Shown here piece after piece: positions 6,480-11,898 of a DNA stretch of 11,898 nt. The notes beneath the pieces were generated by a model that worked only from the letters and a program-made list of their open reading frames with translations, was not told the DNA's origin and did no database searches. Made by a program: the position numbers and the translations under genes. Source of the DNA: CACIIZ01 sp045565285 (GTDB lineage Bacteria > Pseudomonadota > Alphaproteobacteria > Rhodobacterales > Rhodobacteraceae); the NCBI GenBank assembly GCA_045565285.1, contig JBJLFR010000017.1, positions 1-11,898 on the forward strand, given 5' to 3'. Numbering within the stretch: the first letter of the stretch is position 1; each line of letters opens with the position of its first letter.

Positions 6480-7292
6480 CTACTTGATTTTTTCTAGTAC
6501 TGACAAGATTTCTGAAATAATATGAGCAGAGATAATTTCTGGTCTTTTATCATAGCTATGAAATAATGATTTACCTATTGGTATATTTACATTTGAACTA
6601 TTATTTATACCTTTTTTTCTAAGCCAGTTTTTTAATTTTCCTCTTTTAGTTTCAGAACCAATCATTCCTATGTAAGAAGCATCTTCCCTTTTTAAAATTT
6701 CATAGCACAACAAAAAATCAAGACCATGATCATGAGTAGTAATTATATAAGAAGTATTAGCAGTAGCTTGGATAACTTCTTGCTCTGGAATTAAGCTAAA
6801 TTTTTTTTCAATAGGAATTTTTATTTTTGAAATTAAATCTTTTCTGTTATCAACCAACTTTACTTTTAAGGGTAAATTATACATTTGAAATGCTAATGAA
6901 GTTCCAATATTACCTGCTCCAAAAATTAATACATTAGGATATTCAAAAATATTCTTTTTTAATTTTTTCAACAAATATTCAGAATAAATTTCGTTTATTT
7001 TTTGTATTGAAATAACAACTTTTCCACCACAACACTGTGAAATATCTGGGCCCAAGGTAGTTTCGATGTCCAATTTAAAATCAATAGTCCAATCTTGTTT
7101 CATAACACTTTGAATAAGGTTATATTCCAATTGCCCACCACCAATTGTTCCAAAAATTTTTCCTTTATTACTAATTAACATCCAGGCTCCTTTTTCTCTC
7201 GGAGATGAGCCCAAACTGCTTATAATTTCGCAATATGCAATATCACTATTATTTTTTAAAAATTTACTGAGGCCTCGGCTATTAAAAATCAA
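6480..7292 (-). CDS. xdhC: Xanthine dehydrogenase accessory protein XdhC
   Basis: A maturation factor that binds molybdopterin cofactor, promotes its sulfuration and delivers it to the XdhB subunit; it is not part of the final enzyme (known for the Rhodobacter capsulatus homologue). The N-terminal XdhC/CoxI domain shows GSSPREKGAWMLI (28-40), GTIGGGQLEY (48-57) and LGPDISQCCGGKV (80-92), whose cysteines are typical of the family. The C-terminal Rossmann-like domain has FGAGNIG (124-130), THDHGLD (186-192) and YIGMIGSETKR (207-217). Its length of 270 fits. The start is TTG at 7292, overlapping the xdhB stop in the sequence TTGA. It is the only start codon in a frame open just to 7313, so translation must depend on the upstream cistron. 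Confidence 0.94.
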   Translation of the reverse strand: MIFNSRGLSKFLKNNSDIAYCEIISSLGSSPREKGAWMLISNKGKIFGTIGGGQLEYNLIQSVMKQDWTIDFKLDIETTLGPDISQCCGGKVVISIQKINEIYSEYLLKKLKKNIFEYPNVLIFGAGNIGTSLAFQMYNLPLKVKLVDNRKDLISKIKIPIEKKFSLIPEQEVIQATANTSYIITTHDHGLDFLLCYEILKREDASYIGMIGSETKRGKLKNWLRKKGINNSSNVNIPIGKSLFHSYDKRPEIISAHIISEILSVLEKIK

Positions 7293-9625
7293 ATTTGATA
7301 CGCTCTCTGAATATCATTAATACATGACAAAACTTCTTCCGGAGTAGCTGGTGCATTCATTCTTGGATTTATTTTATATTCAGCAATCGATGCTACCGCC
7401 ATTTGAATAGCTTCGTGTACAGATATTGCCAACATAAAAGGAGGTTCACCAACAGCCTTAGATCTTTTAATTGTTTTCTCAGTATTTTTTGACCAACTGG
7501 CAATTTTTATATTAAAATTATCAGGCCTATCTGATGCAAGGGGTATTTTATAAGTGGAAGGTGCATGCGTTTGTAAAGAACCATCTTTATTCCAAAATAG
7601 TTCTTCACAAGTTAACCAACCCATTCCTTGAATAAATCCACCTTCTATTTGTCCTAAATCTATTGTTTTGTTCAAAGATTTACCTACATCATGTAATATA
7701 TCAACCCTATTTACCTTATACTCACCAGTTAAAATATCAATTGTAACTTCAGAAACTGCAGCCCCATAACTATAATAATAAAAAGGTTTACCTTTTGCTT
7801 TTTTTCTATCCCAATGAATTTTTGGAGTTTTGTAAAATCCAGAGTCCCAGAGTTGAACTCTTTCTAAATAAGCTTCTTTGATTACTTCCTGGAAGGAATA
7901 TATTTTATCTGGCGTTGAAATAGAATTATTGTTAAAATTTATATTATTAGGAGATATATTATATTTCTTAGCAATAAAATTGATTATTCTTTTTTTTATT
8001 TTTTTTGCTGCATTAAATGCTGCCTTTCCGTTTAAATCCGAACCTGATGAAGCAGCTGTAGCAGAAGTATTTGCAATTTTGCTTGTGTCAGTATCTGTTA
8101 TCTTTATTTTATCAAGACTAATACCTAATTCGTTTGCAATAATTCCTAAAACCTTGGTATGGAGGCCTTGGCCCATTTCTGTCCCACCATGATTAACAAT
8201 TACCGATCCATCAGTGTAAACATGAACCAATGCTCCACCCTGATTAAACCATGTGGCAGTAAAAGATATTCCAAATTTTACAGGAGTAAGAGCAATGCCT
8301 TTTTTAAAAAATTTACAATTTTTATTAAATTTAATAATTTCTTTTCTTCTTTTTTGATAATCTGAAGAACTTTGTAATTCAAGTATAAGACGTTTTGAAA
8401 TATTATCAGGTATTTTTTGGAAGTAAGGTGTAATTGACTTCTCCCCTTTCTTGTAAAGGTTGGTTTTTCTTACTTCCAACGGATCCTTATTTAAGAAAAA
8501 TGCAATTTCTTGAATTATTCTTTCTGCTAACATCATTCCTTGTGGACCACCAAAACCACGAAACGCGGTATTTGAAACTTTATTTGTTTTAAGTGGTCGA
8601 GACAATAATCTTACATTTGGGTAAAAATAACAATTATCAGAGTGAAATAATGCCCTATCTGTAATAGGTCCAGAAAGATCTGCTGAATAACCACAATTTG
8701 CACTTAAAATTGCATCAACAGCCCTAATTTCTCCATTTTTTTCAAAACCAACTTGGTAATTTATATGGAATGGGTGTCTTTTCCCTGTCAGAATCATGTC
8801 ATCATCTCTATCAGGTCTAATTTTAACAGCATTTCCATTTCTTACTGCAGCTATAGCAGCGATTACTGCGAAAAGATTAGATTGAGTTTCTTTTCCACCA
8901 AATCCACCACCCATTCTTTTAACTTTGACTATTACTTTATTGAAAGGAATATTTAAAACTTTTGCTACCATGTGTTGAACTTCAGTTGGATGCTGTGTTG
9001 AAGAAAGAACTGTCAAATATTCACTTTCTTCTAAGCTAGCCATAGCAATATGACTTTCCAAATAAAAATGGTCTTGCCCTCCAATATTTATTTCACCACT
9101 TAATTTAAATTTTGATTTCTTTAAACTGTCTTCTACATCTCCCCTTTCTAATTTCAAAGAAGGTGTAACAATTACTGGGTTTCTATCTTTGATATTTTGA
9201 ATATCTAACAAAGGATAACTAATGTTTTTTTTTATTTTTGCTAAAGAAGCAGCTTTTCTTGCTTGAAGTCTTGTTTTAGCTACTACGACAAAAAGTGGTT
9301 GCCCAAAAAAAGACACTTCTTTATCTACTAAAACTGGTTCATCTTCTAAGGACGTAGGGCTTATGTCGTTAATTCCAGGTAAATCATTTGCAGTGAATAC
9401 ATCGACTACACCCTCTGAACTTCGAACCTTTTCAAGGTTCATATCAATTAATTTACCTTTAGCAAAATCTGATTTACCTAAATAAGCATGTAATGTTCCA
9501 TACTCCTCAGTTATATCATCTATATATATAGCTTTGCCTGTAACAAATTTATTTAGGGACTCGTGTCTTACAATATCTTGATCCTTAGATGTGAATACTC
9601 CGTCTTTTCCTCTAATTTGTTTCAA
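7289..9625 (-). CDS. xdhB: Xanthine dehydrogenase molybdenum-binding subunit
   Basis: The catalytic subunit of xanthine dehydrogenase, which hydroxylates hypoxanthine to xanthine and xanthine to urate at a molybdenum centre. Its 778 residues nearly match R. capsulatus XdhB. Motifs in order: TGKAIYIDDI (29-38), STQHPTE with Q211, MGGGFGGKE (238-246), TGKRHPF (280-286), NTAFRGFGGPQG (352-363), FGISF (451-455), GTEMGQGLHTK (481-491), GFYKTP (596-601) and VGEPP (725-729). Comparison from memory with bovine enzyme maps E246 and R356 to its purine-binding Glu802 and Arg880, E727 to catalytic Glu1261, and F451 and F597 to the aromatic pair that sandwiches substrate. This favours purines over aldehydes. 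The TTG start at 9625 is supported by AAAAGGG eight bases upstream. The gene overlaps the end of xdhA by 14 bases. Confidence 0.97.
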   Translation of the reverse strand: MKQIRGKDGVFTSKDQDIVRHESLNKFVTGKAIYIDDITEEYGTLHAYLGKSDFAKGKLIDMNLEKVRSSEGVVDVFTANDLPGINDISPTSLEDEPVLVDKEVSFFGQPLFVVVAKTRLQARKAASLAKIKKNISYPLLDIQNIKDRNPVIVTPSLKLERGDVEDSLKKSKFKLSGEINIGGQDHFYLESHIAMASLEESEYLTVLSSTQHPTEVQHMVAKVLNIPFNKVIVKVKRMGGGFGGKETQSNLFAVIAAIAAVRNGNAVKIRPDRDDDMILTGKRHPFHINYQVGFEKNGEIRAVDAILSANCGYSADLSGPITDRALFHSDNCYFYPNVRLLSRPLKTNKVSNTAFRGFGGPQGMMLAERIIQEIAFFLNKDPLEVRKTNLYKKGEKSITPYFQKIPDNISKRLILELQSSSDYQKRRKEIIKFNKNCKFFKKGIALTPVKFGISFTATWFNQGGALVHVYTDGSVIVNHGGTEMGQGLHTKVLGIIANELGISLDKIKITDTDTSKIANTSATAASSGSDLNGKAAFNAAKKIKKRIINFIAKKYNISPNNINFNNNSISTPDKIYSFQEVIKEAYLERVQLWDSGFYKTPKIHWDRKKAKGKPFYYYSYGAAVSEVTIDILTGEYKVNRVDILHDVGKSLNKTIDLGQIEGGFIQGMGWLTCEELFWNKDGSLQTHAPSTYKIPLASDRPDNFNIKIASWSKNTEKTIKRSKAVGEPPFMLAISVHEAIQMAVASIAEYKINPRMNAPATPEEVLSCINDIQRAYQI

Positions 9626-11153
9626 GTGACAAACCCTTTTCTATTTCTTCAATATCAATTTTATTTAAAATTAAGTAGGAAAACTTTTTAAAAAGATTTT
9701 CAGCTACCTTTAGCCGGTATCTAGATGTTGCCCTACAATCAGTTAATGGCAAAAAGTCAGACTTGACTGCTATTTCAATACTATGATTGTCTAAATCATT
9801 TTCAAAATTTTGTCTAAATAGGTTTTCTAAAAATTTTGACCTTTTAGGTATCCCAGCCATACCACCAAAAGCGAATCTAACGTTAGGTCTTTTATTCAAA
9901 TTTTTTTCATAAAAAAAGGCAGCTGAAATAGTAGAAATATCCTCATAGCGTCTTTTAGATACTTTATAAGCTCTTAACTCAAATTCTTTAGTCTTTGGGT
10001 TTGGGATTTCAAAATTATGTATATATTCTCTTTGAGAAATTGCCTGCATGCCATACTCAATAAAAAAATTTTCTACATTTATTTTTCTAGTAGAAGACTT
10101 ACTTATTATTTGCATTTTTGCTCCAAGGGCTAAAAATAATGGTGCAATATCACCAATAGGTGACCCATTAGCAATATTCCCACCAATTGTTCCCATATTT
10201 CTTATTTGGTCACCACCAATTCTATTAATATATTCTTTTAAAAAAGGAAAATATTCAGATACAAAATCTTGGATATCTGAATAAGTGACCAAAGATCCAA
10301 TAGAAATTTTATTTTTGTAAACCTTTATAAACTTAAGTGTATCAATTTGGTTTATAAAAACTATAGGTCTGATGTCTTTGAATTGTTTATTTACCCAGAG
10401 ACCCACATCCGTAGAACCGGCAACTATTGTAGAATTTTTATGATCATGCAATATTTCACTTAATTGCTTGATACTTTGAGGAATAAAGTAATTTGATTTA
10501 TTTTTATCATTTTCAGTAGAATTATTTTTTCTTAATTCATTTAATTTTTGAGCCCATTTTGTATTATTTTTAACTAAAAAATCACTTTCAGATAAAAAAT
10601 TATTACTAAGATCCTCAGCAGCTGAAATTATTGGTCCATAACCAGTACATCTACATAGATTTCCTTGAAGTGCATTAACGATTTCTTTTTTATTTGGTTT
10701 TTTCGTTTTTAAGAACAAACCATAAATTGACATTACAAAACCTGGTGTACAAAAACCACATTGGGCCCCGGAAAACTTAATCATTGCCTCTTGAATGGGA
10801 TGAAGCTCTTCCAAACTATTTGACAAACTATCTACTGTTATCAAATGTGCATTATCAATTGATGGAAGGAAAAGTATGCATGAATTTGCAGTTTTGTAGG
10901 ATACTATATTATCTTTATTTACTCTACCAATCAGCACCGTGCATGCACCACAGTCACCTTCTGCACAACCTTCTTTGGTACCTTTTAAATTTTGATCAAT
11001 TCTCAAAAAATCTAATAAAGTTTGCTGTGGATCATAAATAGATTTAACGATCAAATCGTTATTTAAATAGAATTTTACAAAATTTTCTTTCTTAAATTTA
11101 TATGAATTCTGATTTAACATTTTTGAACTTAAAATTTTATTTCTATCATTCAT
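9612..11153 (-). CDS. xdhA: Xanthine dehydrogenase iron-sulfur and FAD subunit
   Basis: The electron-transfer subunit of xanthine dehydrogenase. It passes electrons from the molybdenum site through two 2Fe-2S clusters to FAD and then to NAD+. The plant-ferredoxin-type cluster is bound by C63, C68, C71 (GCAEGDCGACTVLIG) and C92. The second cluster uses C132, C135 (QCGFCTPG), C167 and C169 (GNLCRCTGYGP). The FAD domain (about 220-400) shows VAGSTD (244-249), RNMGTIGGNIANGSPIGD (318-335) and SKRRYEDIS (399-407), followed by the CO-dehydrogenase flavoprotein C-terminal domain. It has 513 residues, somewhat longer than the R. capsulatus protein, partly through about 22 extra N-terminal residues; an ATG at residue 12 is an alternative start. 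It is the first gene of the xdh-guaD run, and no ribosome binding site is obvious. Confidence 0.96.
   Translation of the reverse strand: MNDRNKILSSKMLNQNSYKFKKENFVKFYLNNDLIVKSIYDPQQTLLDFLRIDQNLKGTKEGCAEGDCGACTVLIGRVNKDNIVSYKTANSCILFLPSIDNAHLITVDSLSNSLEELHPIQEAMIKFSGAQCGFCTPGFVMSIYGLFLKTKKPNKKEIVNALQGNLCRCTGYGPIISAAEDLSNNFLSESDFLVKNNTKWAQKLNELRKNNSTENDKNKSNYFIPQSIKQLSEILHDHKNSTIVAGSTDVGLWVNKQFKDIRPIVFINQIDTLKFIKVYKNKISIGSLVTYSDIQDFVSEYFPFLKEYINRIGGDQIRNMGTIGGNIANGSPIGDIAPLFLALGAKMQIISKSSTRKINVENFFIEYGMQAISQREYIHNFEIPNPKTKEFELRAYKVSKRRYEDISTISAAFFYEKNLNKRPNVRFAFGGMAGIPKRSKFLENLFRQNFENDLDNHSIEIAVKSDFLPLTDCRATSRYRLKVAENLFKKFSYLILNKIDIEEIEKGLSLETN
9634..9640 (-). promoter_or_regulatory. Ribosome binding site fixing the xdhB TTG start
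   Basis: AAAAGGG on the minus strand lies eight bases before the TTG at 9625 and inside the xdhA coding sequence. The frame is closed upstream at 9641-9643, and no ATG or GTG lies near the start, so this site supports TTG as the real xdhB start. Confidence 0.6.
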
Positions 11154-11171
11154 ATAATAGTAGAATAAATT

Positions 11172-11199
11172 GATATATAATTAAAAGAGTTTTTAACAA
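11172..11199 (-). promoter_or_regulatory. Candidate promoter for the xdhA-xdhB-xdhC-guaD operon
   Basis: In the 61-base gap before xdhA, the minus strand has TTGTTA (11199-11194) and TATATC (11177-11172), spaced 16 bases apart. Each matches the sigma-70 consensus at 4 of 6 positions. A start here would give a leader of only about ten bases before the ATG at 11153. No terminator hairpin is visible after the upstream gene, so readthrough from it is also possible. Confidence 0.28.
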
Positions 11200-11214
11200 A
11201 ACAGCTTCTTAAAT

Positions 11215-11583
11215 TTACATTTCTGAAAATACTTTTTGCGCGACTCTAAAGCATTCTAGTGCTTGAGGAATACCACAATAAATACCAATTACATGAATAA
11301 TAGATCTTATTTGATCTTTAGAGACTCCATTTTTTAGTGCTCCTTTGCAATGTATTTCCCACTCTTTCATTTTTCCTAAGGCACCGATCATTGCCAAGTT
11401 CATCATAGACCTAGTCTTTCTATCAATAGTTTTATCACCCCACCCAAAACCCCAACACCAAGAAGTCATTACTTCCTGAAAAGGTTTGGTAAAATCATCT
11501 GCATCTTGTAAATTTTTTTCAACATATTTTTCACCTAAGGTAGCTTTCCTCTCTGTTAAACCTATTTCAAAAAAATCTTCCAT
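11215..11583 (-). CDS. Carboxymuconolactone decarboxylase family protein, PcaC-like
   Basis: A 122-residue helical protein of the CMD/AhpD superfamily. The layout resembles gamma-carboxymuconolactone decarboxylase PcaC: GLTERKATLGEKYVEK (8-23), a Trp-rich SWCWGFGWGD (41-50), DRKTRSMMNLAMIGALGK (54-71), EIHCKGALKNGVSKDQIRS (76-94, with H78) and IYCGIPQALEC (101-111). It lacks the CxxC active site of AhpD-type peroxidases. PcaC acts in protocatechuate degradation, but no other pca gene is here, so the substrate is uncertain; many family members have other roles. A TTG at 11595 is in frame, but it overlaps the ribosome binding site, so the ATG at 11583 is the start. The gene lies 61 bases upstream of xdhA on the same strand and is divergent from cbbY. 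Confidence 0.88.
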   Translation of the reverse strand: MEDFFEIGLTERKATLGEKYVEKNLQDADDFTKPFQEVMTSWCWGFGWGDKTIDRKTRSMMNLAMIGALGKMKEWEIHCKGALKNGVSKDQIRSIIHVIGIYCGIPQALECFRVAQKVFSEM

Positions 11584-11588
11584 TTGCA

Positions 11589-11593
11589 CCTCC
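11589..11593 (-). promoter_or_regulatory. Strong ribosome binding site fixing the PcaC-like start
   Basis: GGAGG on the minus strand, five bases before the ATG at 11583, is the strongest Shine-Dalgarno match in the window. It overlaps the in-frame TTG at 11595, which rules that codon out as the main start and shortens the protein by four residues. Confidence 0.85.
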
Positions 11594-11622
11594 AAAGAAT
11601 TAAAATAAAATATTACTATTAT

Positions 11623-11654
11623 TTGACCAAACTACATAGCTTAAATATTATAAT
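11623..11654 (+). promoter_or_regulatory. Candidate promoter for cbbY
   Basis: A perfect TATAAT at 11649-11654 lies 31 bases before the cbbY ATG. The best -35 box, TTGACC at 11623-11628, is 20 bases away, longer than the ideal 17, so the promoter may be weak or activator-dependent. On the opposite strand of the same gap, TTGGTC and TATTTT spaced 17 apart could serve the PcaC-like gene. Confidence 0.38.
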
Positions 11655-11685
11655 CTAATAACAGGTTTCCAAAAGGAAATTAGAA

Positions 11686-11898
11686 ATGATAAAAGCATTA
11701 ATTTTTGATGTAGATGGCACAATTGCTGAAACAGAAGAATTACATAGACAAGCATACAACAATATATTTTCTGAAGAAGGTATTAATTGGATTTGGTCTA
11801 AGGAATTATATAAAAAATTACTTAAAATTGCTGGAGGAAAAGAACGTTTAAAACATTTTGAAGAAAATATTACTACTGAAAAATACTACTTAAAAGAT
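11686..11898 (+). CDS. cbbY: CbbY-type HAD phosphatase, 3' end beyond the right edge
   Basis: The first 71 codons of a haloacid dehalogenase superfamily phosphatase, cut by the right edge. HAD motif I FDVDGT is at 7-12, with nucleophile D8 and acid/base D10. It is followed by AETEELHRQAYN (14-25) and GGKERLKHF (50-58), a combination characteristic of CbbY proteins. CbbY in Rhodobacter sphaeroides dephosphorylates xylulose-1,5-bisphosphate, a Rubisco inhibitor. No Calvin-cycle gene is visible here, so the substrate in this organism is uncertain. The ATG follows AAGGA (11673-11677) by eight bases. It is transcribed divergently from the PcaC-like gene. Confidence 0.88.
   Translation, partial: MIKALIFDVDGTIAETEELHRQAYNNIFSEEGINWIWSKELYKKLLKIAGGKERLKHFEENITTEKYYLKD

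Noticed and set aside
7878..8192. Plus-strand open frame opposite xdhB
   Set aside because: It covers highly conserved xdhB motifs on the other strand, so it is explained as a shadow of that gene.
10048..11041. Plus-strand open frames opposite xdhA
   Set aside because: They lie fully within xdhA over the FAD and iron-sulfur motifs and have no start signals.
11154..11214. Riboswitch (guanine or molybdenum-cofactor type) in front of xdhA
   Set aside because: The gap is only 61 bases of AT-rich DNA with no conserved stem-loop core, too short for a known purine or Moco element.

Overview
The window is strongly AT-rich (clearly below one third G+C by eye), with short intergenic gaps, overlapping genes, and frequent TTG starts. 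The split xanthine dehydrogenase (XdhA iron-sulfur/FAD subunit, XdhB molybdenum subunit, XdhC maturation factor), a CbbY-type phosphatase and the style of the lytic transglycosylase all look alphaproteobacterial. My inference is a small-genome, probably aquatic alphaproteobacterium. It is not a typical SAR11 genome, since a complete RpoN is present. No rRNA, tRNA, mobile element, integrase or CRISPR array is visible, and no gene-free stretch exceeds 300 bases.

Layout. The left edge holds a truncated small membrane protein on the minus strand. Next comes rpoN (sigma-54) on the plus strand, facing a convergent block on the minus strand. Read in its direction of transcription, that block is: a membrane-anchored coiled-coil protein (4102-5091), a secreted lytic transglycosylase (3194-4057), a 74-residue unknown protein (2932-3156) and a voltage-gated potassium-type channel (2016-2930). 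The lytic transglycosylase is preceded by a perfect match to the sigma-54 consensus, so the window contains both the sigma factor and a likely target.

The right half is a purine catabolism operon on the minus strand, in the order xdhA-xdhB-xdhC-guaD (11153 down to 5169). The cistrons overlap or nearly touch. GuaD converts guanine to xanthine, the XdhAB enzyme oxidises hypoxanthine and xanthine to urate, and XdhC prepares the molybdenum cofactor. No urate-degrading enzyme, purine transporter or local regulator is in view. Upstream of xdhA on the same strand is a PcaC-like carboxymuconolactone decarboxylase family protein, and diverging from it is the start of cbbY, cut by the right edge.

The observation most worth following up is the sigma-54 promoter at 4068-4083. 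It argues against a GTG start at 4084 for the transglycosylase and predicts a leaderless or nearly leaderless transcript beginning at the ATG at 4057. It may also place the small gene and the ion channel downstream under the same control.
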